From contig DAIUAL010000050.1 in NCBI GenBank assembly GCA_036847245.1, positions 1 through 17,783 on the forward strand: DNA of 17,783 nucleotides. The letters are read 5' to 3'. The notes beneath the pieces were generated by a model. That model did no database searches and was not told the origin of the DNA. It saw only the letters and a list, made by a program, of their open reading frames with translations. Source of the stretch: UBA4661 sp002405405. GTDB taxonomy: Bacteria; Bacteroidota; Ignavibacteria; Kapaibacteriales; UBA4661. The position numbers and the translations under genes are program-made. Shown in pieces: positions 1 to 7,983 of the stretch. Numbering within the stretch: position 1 is the stretch's first letter; the number at the start of each line of letters is the position of its first letter.

Positions 1-243
1 TCTACTATTACTCTGCAAGTCCAAGATTCAGGTCAAGGTTTTACCTCAGAAGAAATTGCTACACTTTTTTCCAGCTCCGGCAGACGCTCATCAACACCAA
101 CAGGGGGTGAAAGCTCACACGGATTAGGTCTGCAAAGCACACTTATTCTTTTGACAGAAATCCAAGGCAGTATTTCGGTCGAAAGCGCAGGCAAAGGACA
201 TGGCAGTACGTTCACAATTGTTTTTCCCAAAGTCATAGACTAA
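1..243 (+). CDS. Sensor histidine kinase, C-terminal ATPase end (5' truncated)
   Basis: Frame 1 is open from the first base to a TAA at 241-243, giving the last 80 residues of a larger protein. The sequence shows the end of a HATPase_c (GHKL) fold. An ATP-binding G1 box (DSGQGF, residues 9-14) is followed by a G2 box (SHGLGLQ, about 43-49) and a closing G3-like GHGSTFTIVFP segment before the stop. This is the usual end of a two-component histidine kinase, which transfers phosphate from ATP to a response regulator. The N-box, phospho-accepting His and sensor domains lie outside the window, so the signal is unknown. The GAF gene downstream is on the same strand after 125 bp and may share the transcript. 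The narL-type regulator at 14848 is far away and its pairing with this kinase is not shown. Confidence 0.9.
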   Translation, partial: STITLQVQDSGQGFTSEEIATLFSSSGRRSSTPTGGESSHGLGLQSTLILLTEIQGSISVESAGKGHGSTFTIVFPKVID

Positions 244-368
244 CAATATTGCTTGTCAACTCATCTTGTTTTTGGTATTTGTTCCATTTCTCAGTAGCTT
301 GTGAAAGATTATTATGTGCATTGCCCACACGTGCTTTTTCCCCTTTTTTTACCTTTTTTTTTCGCGCT

Positions 369-869
369 ATGGAACATATCAAAGAAAAGGTCATTGGTTT
401 GACCAAAGGTACCGTTTCGGTAGATGAACTTTTTCAGGCGGTTACGCAGGATATTGTCGCCAAAATAGGATCAACTCGTGCTAGTGTCTGGGTCATGAAT
501 GAACATAGAGACTCCATTACTTCACTTGATTTGATCGATACGCGAACCGGTGAACACTCCAAAGGTGTTGCACTTCACAAAGAAGATTTTCCTGAGTATT
601 TCGATGCCATTATTACAGGTGATGTCATGATTGCTTCCGATGCACTCTCGCATCCCGCAACATCCTGCTTCAATGAGTTGTATTTCGATCCGCTTGACAT
701 CAAGTCTCTCCTTGATGTACCAATCCTTGTGGGCGGGCAAGTTGCCGGTGTACTCTGTTGTGAAAATTGCGAAAATCGTATCTACTGGAATGAAGAGCAT
801 ATTACCTTCTTACAAGCTATGGGGACAATGCTCAATATTGTCTTCAAACTCGGCAAAGTGGCAGGATAA
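369..869 (+). CDS. Stand-alone GAF-domain protein
   Basis: A 166-residue protein that is essentially one GAF domain with no output domain. Features seen: an N-terminal helix (residues 1-30), the strand ASVWVMNE, the mid-domain LHKEDFPEYFDAI and IASDA segments, then SLLDVPILVGGQVAGVLCCEN and a W-N-E-E-H-ITFLQ helix near the end. This pattern is typical of the GAF sensors found next to or inside histidine kinases and cyclases, which bind small ligands or act as dimeric signalling modules. I chose ATG 369. An upstream TTG at 249 would add 40 Phe-rich residues translated from a T-tract leader, which looks non-coding. No Shine-Dalgarno is visible. It follows the kinase end by 125 bp and is closed by the terminator at 891-927, so a kinase-accessory role is plausible but inferred. 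Its ligand is unknown. A CCENC cysteine cluster sits near residues 135-139. Confidence 0.85.
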   Translation: MEHIKEKVIGLTKGTVSVDELFQAVTQDIVAKIGSTRASVWVMNEHRDSITSLDLIDTRTGEHSKGVALHKEDFPEYFDAIITGDVMIASDALSHPATSCFNELYFDPLDIKSLLDVPILVGGQVAGVLCCENCENRIYWNEEHITFLQAMGTMLNIVFKLGKVAG

Positions 870-890
870 TATTCTCGCAGAAGAAAAAAC

Positions 891-927
891 AAAAAGGGAT
901 TCACATTACACGAGTGAATCCCTTTTT
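891..927. terminator. Bidirectional rho-independent terminator
   Basis: A perfect 14-bp inverted repeat (AAAAAGGGATTCAC at 891-904, GTGAATCCCTTTTT at 914-927) with a 9-nt loop. It has T-runs on the plus side and A-runs that read as T-runs on the minus strand. It lies between the convergent GAF gene (stop at 869) and the minus-strand beta-barrel gene (stop at 944), so it can end both transcripts. Confidence 0.9.
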
Positions 928-943
928 TATGAGCAGTGTATTC

Positions 944-1774
944 TTAGAACCGCGCTCCTACACCAAAGCGAATGGCAGGTGCGTTCCACGACACATCAGC
1001 AAAATTACCCGCCATCATCGATGCCATCAATTCGGGTGTCAGCGTGATACTACCGACGGCAATATCGTATCCTACACCTGCATTGATAGAAAGAATCATA
1101 CTTGTTGCTCCGGGCAAATCACCGCTAAACAGCGTCCGCGAGGTTGTGTATTGCCCATTACCTGCATCAGCAAAGCCCGCGGATACTCCCGCGGGAAGTA
1201 CTAATGCCTCGGTGATGGTCGTTGATTTCCCCATAAGAAGATTCAACCCGGCACCCGCCATGACACGTAATCCCACACCATCAAGCGGTGCAAAGACCAA
1301 AGTTGGCTCGATATTGAGCGTAGACAGCTTGCCTGCAATGGTATAATTACTTTGCGCATTGACGATAGTTGAGCCATTCACAGGGGCATTCAACCCGATC
1401 ACGATATTCTCGCTTGTCGTCAAATCACCCGCACGGTCGGCATACAGAATTCGCCCTTGTATCGCCCATTTCGGCGACAAGGTATATTCTACAAAACCAC
1501 CGACAACAATGCCGGCTTTCGATGTTGCAGTGAAATTTGCCGGTTCATTGCTGGCTCCTGTACGCGGCGAGTAAATCGGTGCCGATGCAAACTCCGTAAA
1601 GTTCGCATTGTGGAGATTCACAGCCGCTCCGGCAAACACACCAAACGAGAGTTTTTTGTCAGGTGTCGTTTGCGCCAAGACTCCTACGGAGCATAGCACG
1701 AGGGCACACAGCAGAGTAATTGCTTGTTGTATTTTCATACGTTTTGACATAAAATGAGTTGAAAAGGATTTCAT
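944..1774 (-). CDS. Outer-membrane beta-barrel protein (left cassette)
   Basis: A 276-residue protein with a signal peptide (about residues 1-34, hydrophobic core ITLLCALVLCSVGVLA, cut before Gln). Alternating polar/hydrophobic strands follow, with aromatic and Gly-rich turns, and it ends in Phe (GVGARF), the usual C-terminal signature of BAM-inserted barrels. Family level is a small PorT/OmpX-like outer-membrane beta-barrel of the Bacteroidota type; substrate or partner is unknown. The start at 1774 is chosen because the paralogue at 13799 begins with the same pattern, M-[K/R]-x-F-S-x-H-F. Downstream ATGs (1750, 1738) and a longer open frame to 1894, which would translate the palindromic repeat, are less likely. 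The two barrels share GKK/DKK-LxFGV, IYSPRTGA-NEP, YADR, TTSEN/TTTEN-VIGL, STLNIEPT and GVNLLM/GLNLLM blocks. It follows the minus-strand protease by 122 bp, probably in one transcript. Confidence 0.85.
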   Translation of the reverse strand: MKSFSTHFMSKRMKIQQAITLLCALVLCSVGVLAQTTPDKKLSFGVFAGAAVNLHNANFTEFASAPIYSPRTGASNEPANFTATSKAGIVVGGFVEYTLSPKWAIQGRILYADRAGDLTTSENIVIGLNAPVNGSTIVNAQSNYTIAGKLSTLNIEPTLVFAPLDGVGLRVMAGAGLNLLMGKSTTITEALVLPAGVSAGFADAGNGQYTTSRTLFSGDLPGATSMILSINAGVGYDIAVGSITLTPELMASMMAGNFADVSWNAPAIRFGVGARF

Positions 1775-1793
1775 AATAATTTGCCTACTTGAT

Positions 1794-1866
1794 ACCTCAC
1801 CCTTGTTCGCTTTGCTCACATTCCCTCTCCTCAAAGGAGAGGGATGTCTGCAAGACAGGGTGAGGT
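1794..1866. repeat. 73-bp nested palindrome (REP-like intergenic element)
   Basis: Two inverted repeats are nested around one centre. The outer arms are ACCTCACCCT (1794-1803) and AGGGTGAGGT (1857-1866). The inner arms are TCCCTCTCCT (1822-1831) and AGGAGAGGGA (1835-1844) with a 3-nt loop. The stretches between arms are also partly complementary (CACAT against ATGTC, and TTGC on both sides). No T-run follows, so it is not a standard terminator. It resembles abundant short intergenic palindromes of the REP/MITE kind, and lies between the stop of the minus-strand protease gene and the start of its barrel gene. It may act on mRNA stability between the two. Copy number elsewhere is unknown. Confidence 0.75.
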
Positions 1867-1896
1867 GATCATGTATTTCACAAAAACACAACAAGC

Positions 1897-4800
1897 TTAT
1901 TTCACCACTACGACCGGCACGCTAACAGCATCCTCGGCAGTTGCCAGTGTGAGCATATATGAGCCCGATGCCACGAAGGAGCAATCGAGCGTTAAGAACG
2001 TATCACCTTTGCCGACTGTACGCGGTGCGAAGCGTTTTACTTCAGTTCCCGACAAATCACGCAGAACAATGCTGACGACCTGATCATCTTGCGTAGTCAG
2101 AGTTGTTTGGAGAATACCATTCGATGGGTTCGGGCTGATCGCCGTTACCGCCAAGGTTGAGCGTGGCGATACAATGATCCGCGTATTGCCGCCGGCACGA
2201 TTCACACCACGCAAAGAGAAGTTTCCATTGGCAGGAACAAAACCTAATGCTCCTTGTGGAGTAACAATATTGTCAATCGTAATTGCTGTTGCTGTGTCGC
2301 TTCCAAGTCCTACACGACAAGGAATGGTCAGTGTACCAACTGCCGGCAAATCTGCCACCGAGTATGTCAGTGTTCGTACACCATTGCTGACGGTACCTCG
2401 CCGTGCAGGATCAATCGGCTCCAAAAGCGAAGCATTGAAGCGTACCCGAGCTGTCAAACCCATAAATGGCAAGCTTTGCGGATTGATAATATTGGTTAAG
2501 CTAAAGGACAACACCACTGTATCACCCGGGCGACCTGCAAGCGTTGGACCTTGGAGCGTTCCGCCAACAGTGGTTGCCGCACCATTGTATGTGCCGGCAC
2601 CAACTTGCGTAAAGGTAAAGAGACGCTGACCCGGTGTTGCGGCATTGTATTGCAGAACAGCCGTGCCGATGCCATTAGGAGGAATCGGTGCATTTGGTAC
2701 CATCGTCATACTCGCTGTAGCACCTGCCGGAGCCGCTACGGTGAATTGCGGTGTTTGGGCTGTTGCCGAACCATTGTAAATGCGGAGCGGAACATTAACA
2801 GTTGAATTGAAGAGTACTTGTGGAAGGAACACAGTATTGACAACTGTTATAAAATTCCCGCCAATTGCCGACAACCCAACACCGGCACCAATTGCTTGTA
2901 ATGAATCGATACTTACCACCGGCAAGAAGTCATTGAAGTTTGTTCCCAATGGAAGCAACACACGCACAGGAATACGTAGCACAACGGAATCTGCCGGAAG
3001 CACACTCACCGAAGCAATCGTAAAACGAATAAAGCGCACTCCATTGCGAATAACGCCTTGCTGATCAGCATTAAGTGGCTCAAAAGAACCTGCCGGGAAT
3101 CGTACCAAACCTGTATGTTGTGCCAATGCCGTGTTAAAAGGATTCGTAAGACCTGCTACACGAATCGCTATCGAAAGCGTATCACCAAGATTGGCAGTAG
3201 AAGAAATAGGAGTAAGCAATCCACCCGTTGCTGTACCACTAACATTCACGATATTCCATATCGGTTGATCAGCGTTCGATTCCATCATCAATGAGACCGA
3301 TTTTGAGCCAGGACTGGTTGGCGCAAACCGTACACCAAAGACCACCGATGTTCCGGGAGCAATCAGCGTTGCTGTACCGCCTGTAGCAATACTAAACTCA
3401 TTTGCATTGCGACCTGCCAAATATACTCGTGTAATACGAACAGTGTCGGAACCACGATTAAATACAGTAAAGCCCGTTGCTTCGACTGCTCCACCGACAT
3501 TAGCAGTCATCGTCCATGCATTCACGGTCGAAGAACCAAGCTGTCGCGAGGTAATTGCCGTACCATTGATTTGGATCGTTTCGGTTTGCAAACCCGGTGC
3601 TGTATGACGCAAGGTCAAGAGTGCCGTACGGTAACCTGCTGCTGTTGGTGCGAAACGGAAGCGTACTGTTTGCGTTTGCCCCGGTGCCAATGTTACCGGC
3701 ACACCCGAGAATACCGAGAAATCACCCGCATTTGCACCTGTAAATTCAATACTGCTTACGGTTGCCGTTGTACCGGTTGAGTTCGTGAGTGTAATTGTTC
3801 CTGCTGTAGTAAAACCACCTACCGGAACAGTCGGCATATTGATCGGATAGAGTTCTTGCGGCGTCGAATTCAATACTGTTGTTGCAGTTCGAGGCGTAAT
3901 ATTCAAGAAACGCGGTAATGTTCCGGCACTTACGATACGAAGAGTGATGTTATCATCCATATTTCCTGTAAAGCTCAGGAGTGGGAATTTCTCACCTGCT
4001 ATGGTTGGAGTAAATCGAATAACCATCGGCACCGATGCACCGGTCGGTATCGTAATCGGGAATGGCGTGAGAATCGAGTATTCGCTTGCACCGAGACCGG
4101 AAAAGGTTGCCGAACTCACAACAATGGTCTGTGTACCGCGATTGCGCAACGTCAGCGTCGTTGAATTCACGAATGTTCCCAAACGTGGAAGCGGCGATAC
4201 ATCAAGCGAAATATTTGCCAAAGGCGCACCTAAATCTGCTTGCGCACCAAAGCCCGCACGGAGAATGCGTTGGGCAGTACTACCACCAACCACACCCGCA
4301 CCTGCACCACGGAGATCGACTATCACTTGCTGACCGCCTTGTACAGTCGCAACAAGTTCTGCTTTGCGATTACCGCCAATACTACCCACGACCGATGGAC
4401 GGAATTCTACCAATACAGTCACAGTGCTGTTCGGCGCAAGGGAAGAAATGGTTGTTGTTGTCGAAACAATACGATAATCAGATGATGCCTCGCCCGTTAG
4501 GACAAGATTGATATTGTTAATCGGCACCAGTGTACTCAGATTTTGCAGAACGACCGGACGAATCAATGTTTGTCCAAGCGTTACCGTACCAAAAGCAATA
4601 CTTGCCGATGTTGTCCGCAAGAGCGGTGCTGTTGTCGGTACGGTTGCTGTAATCGGAGCGGTTGTTGTAAAGGTTGGTAAATTTGTTTGCGAACCGGTAC
4701 CCGGCAACCATGTGTAGGTCAGGCCCGATGGTGGAATGGCGTTAGCATTTGCCGCAGGGGGATTCGAGAGCACCGCAAGCGTTGCCGCATTTGTTGCTCC

Positions 4801-7776
4801 ACGGAGAGAATTTACCCACGACGATGCACCGCCGAAAACAACTTCACGATTGTTGAAATCTGCATTCGATGCGCCCCGTAATCCTGCTTGTACCGTATAG
4901 ATAGTCAGAGGATTCGTCGCAAGCACAGCATCGTTTTGCATTGTGCCATAAATAACCTCAATGCGATTCGATGTTTCGTACAAGCGCACTTGGAAATTGA
5001 ATCGTGTATTTGGAAGAGTTGTGCCCGATACAAAGAAGCTAAAGTTTGTCCATTGTGCTACAAACACGCGATTCGGTGCTGTACCAAGGATAGTTGAGCG
5101 CAGTTCGCCATCGGCGCGTTGCACCAAATCGCGGTTGAATGGTGCGATAATACCACTTGCCGCCACAGTCGAAACCAGTGCATTGCTGAGTGGTGTCAGA
5201 CCGGCTACATTTACGCCAATAAAGCCATTGGAGGAGAGTCGCAAGCTATCGGCGCGGACACCACCATATGTGAAAACAAACGGTAACCGTACGACAAATT
5301 CCTCATCATCGAGTAGAGTATTACTTGCATTGCGATACACAGTACCATCGGTGATTTCTGAATATGTTCCCGCTGACGAGCTAAAAGTATAAGCTTGTAT
5401 CGGGGTCGGTGCAAGGACACCGTTGAGTGTCAAAGTCGCTGATTTCGTACCTGCCGACTGCGGACGCATGGTAACATTTATTGCGCGGTTGGTTGCCGTT
5501 GCCAAAGGCGTAGCAACATCGAGTGCGGAGGTCAAAGCGAATTCGCTTGCGTTGGTACCGGAAAATGTTGCCGACGTAACCACGAATGGTCCTGTACCAA
5601 TATTGCGCAGAATTGTTGGTACCGTTGTTGGCTCATTGGAAGCAGGAAAATCAATTTGACCGGCAAGTGCCGCAACTTGATTGGTCGAAGTTGGGTTTGC
5701 AACATCATAGAAGAGTGCCACACGCTCATAATTCACATAGCCACCATCGGCAGTAATCGTCATAAGCAAGTCAATACGGCGAGTGCCTGTGCCTGTAAAT
5801 GCTCCGGGTAGAAGTTGTACCGTAAAATCTGCATTCGCTGTTTGTCCGGGTGCCAATGATGCAATTTGTACATCAGGTGATTGCACTGCCAATCGGTCGA
5901 AGACACGTGCAAGGGGTGATACGGTAACCGGAACAATGTTTACACGAACATTCGTTGCAGCCGAAAGACCAACAAAATTTTGCAACACTAAGCGTATCTG
6001 TGTTGGAGCACTTGTATTGACAATACCTGTTGGTGATGCAACGAGCACACGCTCATTGTGACTGATACCGGGTAATGACGCTCCACCGGCACGATTGGCT
6101 GTTACTGCTCGGAAGGCATTCAAGCGTCCATATTGCTGAATCGGGCGCGTTGTTGCACCGGTTGAAGCAAGAATATTATCCGAAGTTGTGCGGATGTGTT
6201 CCTTAACTTGAGTCGGTGTCCATGTCGGATTCACCGAACGTACAAGTGCGGCAATACCTGCTGTAATAGGCGATGCCATCGAGGTGCCGCTATACACCGC
6301 ATAACGATTCTCACTAACAGTACTCAAGATATTAAAACCCGGCGCCCATACATCGGTTCCGATACCAAAGTTTGAACCGAAGAAATGACCATTGGCAGTA
6401 TTTACAGGCAGATCGCGTATATCAGAAGCTCCGACGGACAATACCGGAAAGAAGTCTGCAGGATACTGTGCTACGTCTTGTACAACGCCACTATTTCCTG
6501 CCGCGGCAACAACAAGCGAACCCATTGCTGTTGCTTGATAGACAACATTCTGTCCGAAAACCGATGCGGCACCACCGCCCCATGAACAGTTAATCACACT
6601 TGCGCCCATTTCTGCGGCATACATGATACCTTCGTAGCCGTTGAACACTGATGTGGCAACAAGAGGGTCATCACTCGAACATTTAATTGCCATAATACGG
6701 CAATTTTGTGCTGCACTTGCACCACCGGTACCATTGTTACCTGCACCTGCTGCTGAACCTGCGACATGTACACCATGATTTTGTCCATCACCGGTTGCTA
6801 GGTTTGGTCTACGAGAAAAAGGAAAATTATTTTGTCGAAAGATTCCAAGGCCACGTTCATTAGCGTTAACATTTCCGACAAAATCCCAGCCGCGCCAATC
6901 ATCAACTTTACCATTGCCATCATCATCGATACCATTGGTTCTACGGTCGCGTCCTTGCGCATCATTGCCTGTTTCGCCGGGGTTTGTCCAAATTTTGGAT
7001 GCTAAATCTTCATGATTGACATCGCCACCGGAATCTACAATAGCAATAACAAGATTTGGATTGCCTTGGGTAATTGCCCATGCAAATTCTGCTTGAATAC
7101 GTTGCCACTCATACTGTTGTGTATATAGGGGATCATTGGGTACAACACGGTTTTGTGCGAGTTGGTATACATAGCTTGGCTCTGCAGCTTCGACATCGGG
7201 ATTTTTCATCAAATCTTTGCAGACATCATACACATCGAACGGTGCTGAATACCGTACTTCGTACCAGCGACTGATACCTTGTTCATCGCTTGAAGCAAGT
7301 TTTCCTTGACCAAATTGCGGAAAGATATGGCGCACATTGCTCACACTGTATGCCGCTAATGTACCTTGCAAAGCGGCTGTACCAAGCGTTGTAGCTCCCT
7401 TACCTATCGAAAACATGCGTTTGGTTTTCACCATCACAACATTCTCGATATATGCACCTTTGGGTTGGCGATATACGGGAATCACTGTAGGCGCAGGCGT
7501 AAAACCATCTGCTGAAGGTGCACCGTTCGACAGAACAATATTGTACAACAATTCCCCACGAAATTGCACGCTTGTCTGCATAGCAGACTGCAATGCCTCA
7601 GTGGAAAGCCGAACGGGTTGATCGAAAGATTTTTCTGCCGATTGTCGAATCGCGGGATTAGACTCATCACCGTGCAGGGTTGTTGTCTGTGCCGAAAGCA
7701 CTATGGCACCTACACTCAGCACTGCCACACACCATGCGCTTGCGCATCGCACAAGCCATTGTACCGATTGTTTCAT
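1897..7776 (-). CDS. Giant T9SS-secreted subtilisin-like (S8) serine protease, left cassette
   Basis: A 1,959-residue modular surface protease. In order: signal peptide (1-29, ending LSAQ); conserved pro-region (about 95-205) ending in a fervidolysin-like segment (RWYEVRYSAPFD, DVEAAEPSYVY); S8 catalytic domain (about 220-560) with Asp248 (IAIVDSG), a Ca-binding-like NGIDDDGNGKVDDWRGWDF loop, His334 (NHGVHVAG), oxyanion Asn428 (AAAGNSG) and Ser499 (SGTSMASP). A CARDB-like stretch follows, then five HYDIN/choice-of-anchor-D-like modules (xxGxxAxEF motifs near 738, 1093, 1225, 1345, 1453), with a beta-sandwich carrying LRLSSNGFI (about 848) between the first two. Two cohesin-like modules lie at about 1520-1645 and 1742-1855, then a T9SS type-A sorting tail (about 1876-1959, with ISPNPSNG). 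Known family role: proteolysis at the cell surface after T9SS export; substrate unknown. ATG 7776 gives a standard lysine-led signal peptide; ATG 7794 (six residues longer) is possible. The catalytic set is intact. Confidence 0.93.
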   Translation of the reverse strand: MKQSVQWLVRCASAWCVAVLSVGAIVLSAQTTTLHGDESNPAIRQSAEKSFDQPVRLSTEALQSAMQTSVQFRGELLYNIVLSNGAPSADGFTPAPTVIPVYRQPKGAYIENVVMVKTKRMFSIGKGATTLGTAALQGTLAAYSVSNVRHIFPQFGQGKLASSDEQGISRWYEVRYSAPFDVYDVCKDLMKNPDVEAAEPSYVYQLAQNRVVPNDPLYTQQYEWQRIQAEFAWAITQGNPNLVIAIVDSGGDVNHEDLASKIWTNPGETGNDAQGRDRRTNGIDDDGNGKVDDWRGWDFVGNVNANERGLGIFRQNNFPFSRRPNLATGDGQNHGVHVAGSAAGAGNNGTGGASAAQNCRIMAIKCSSDDPLVATSVFNGYEGIMYAAEMGASVINCSWGGGAASVFGQNVVYQATAMGSLVVAAAGNSGVVQDVAQYPADFFPVLSVGASDIRDLPVNTANGHFFGSNFGIGTDVWAPGFNILSTVSENRYAVYSGTSMASPITAGIAALVRSVNPTWTPTQVKEHIRTTSDNILASTGATTRPIQQYGRLNAFRAVTANRAGGASLPGISHNERVLVASPTGIVNTSAPTQIRLVLQNFVGLSAATNVRVNIVPVTVSPLARVFDRLAVQSPDVQIASLAPGQTANADFTVQLLPGAFTGTGTRRIDLLMTITADGGYVNYERVALFYDVANPTSTNQVAALAGQIDFPASNEPTTVPTILRNIGTGPFVVTSATFSGTNASEFALTSALDVATPLATATNRAINVTMRPQSAGTKSATLTLNGVLAPTPIQAYTFSSSAGTYSEITDGTVYRNASNTLLDDEEFVVRLPFVFTYGGVRADSLRLSSNGFIGVNVAGLTPLSNALVSTVAASGIIAPFNRDLVQRADGELRSTILGTAPNRVFVAQWTNFSFFVSGTTLPNTRFNFQVRLYETSNRIEVIYGTMQNDAVLATNPLTIYTVQAGLRGASNADFNNREVVFGGASSWVNSLRGATNAATLAVLSNPPAANANAIPPSGLTYTWLPGTGSQTNLPTFTTTAPITATVPTTAPLLRTTSASIAFGTVTLGQTLIRPVVLQNLSTLVPINNINLVLTGEASSDYRIVSTTTTISSLAPNSTVTVLVEFRPSVVGSIGGNRKAELVATVQGGQQVIVDLRGAGAGVVGGSTAQRILRAGFGAQADLGAPLANISLDVSPLPRLGTFVNSTTLTLRNRGTQTIVVSSATFSGLGASEYSILTPFPITIPTGASVPMVIRFTPTIAGEKFPLLSFTGNMDDNITLRIVSAGTLPRFLNITPRTATTVLNSTPQELYPINMPTVPVGGFTTAGTITLTNSTGTTATVSSIEFTGANAGDFSVFSGVPVTLAPGQTQTVRFRFAPTAAGYRTALLTLRHTAPGLQTETIQINGTAITSRQLGSSTVNAWTMTANVGGAVEATGFTVFNRGSDTVRITRVYLAGRNANEFSIATGGTATLIAPGTSVVFGVRFAPTSPGSKSVSLMMESNADQPIWNIVNVSGTATGGLLTPISSTANLGDTLSIAIRVAGLTNPFNTALAQHTGLVRFPAGSFEPLNADQQGVIRNGVRFIRFTIASVSVLPADSVVLRIPVRVLLPLGTNFNDFLPVVSIDSLQAIGAGVGLSAIGGNFITVVNTVFLPQVLFNSTVNVPLRIYNGSATAQTPQFTVAAPAGATASMTMVPNAPIPPNGIGTAVLQYNAATPGQRLFTFTQVGAGTYNGAATTVGGTLQGPTLAGRPGDTVVLSFSLTNIINPQSLPFMGLTARVRFNASLLEPIDPARRGTVSNGVRTLTYSVADLPAVGTLTIPCRVGLGSDTATAITIDNIVTPQGALGFVPANGNFSLRGVNRAGGNTRIIVSPRSTLAVTAISPNPSNGILQTTLTTQDDQVVSIVLRDLSGTEVKRFAPRTVGKGDTFLTLDCSFVASGSYMLTLATAEDAVSVPVVVVK

Positions 7777-7849
7777 ACTACCGTAACAATACATGAAAAG
7801 AAAAAAGGATTAGAACTTTACTCAACGATTATAGAAACTTTCCGATTGT

Positions 7850-7973
7850 ATTTGTGGGTCTGCTCTCGTTCTGCGTTTGTTGTTCTGATCTGACTCCCCC
7901 CGCCATCCCCCATTGCAACACCCCGCACCCACTTTATACACAACACGAAAAATATTTTCTGCCAATGTATAAC
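7850..7973. repeat. Imperfect direct repeat, copy A (left of the gap)
   Basis: Aligns with copy B at a constant offset of 134 bp without indels. From 7873 to 7973, about 74 of 101 positions match by eye. The best blocks are GCGTTTGTTGTTCT (7873-7886), ACTTTATAC (7931-7939) and GCCAATGTATAAC (7961-7973). Similarity is weaker at 7850-7872. The copy runs directly into the N gap. It is not a known insertion-sequence end, and no terminal inverted repeat is seen. Confidence 0.7.
7896..7930 (-). other. Potential G-quadruplex motif in repeat copy A
   Basis: Plus-strand C-runs of 6, 5, 4 and 3 (7896-7901, 7907-7911, 7921-7924, 7928-7930) are separated by 5, 9 and 3 nt. They give four G-runs on the minus strand, which is the non-template strand for the left protease gene. 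This fits a relaxed G4 pattern (one loop exceeds the strict 7-nt limit). Folding is inferred, not shown. Confidence 0.45.
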
Positions 7974-7983
7974 NNNNNNNNNN
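7974..7983. other. Assembly gap (10 N)
   Basis: Ten undetermined bases, probably a scaffold gap of nominal length. It sits exactly between the two direct-repeat copies and beside G/C-rich homopolymers, both plausible reasons for assembly failure. Further repeat copies could be missing here. Confidence 0.98.

Noticed and set aside
249..368. N-terminal extension of the GAF protein from a TTG at 249
   Set aside because: The 40 extra residues are Phe/Leu/Cys-rich and derive from T-tracts; the GAF homology begins just after the ATG at 369.
1775..1894. Extended start of the left barrel gene at 1894
   Set aside because: The extension would translate the palindromic repeat; the paralogous barrel supports the start at 1774 followed by a signal peptide.
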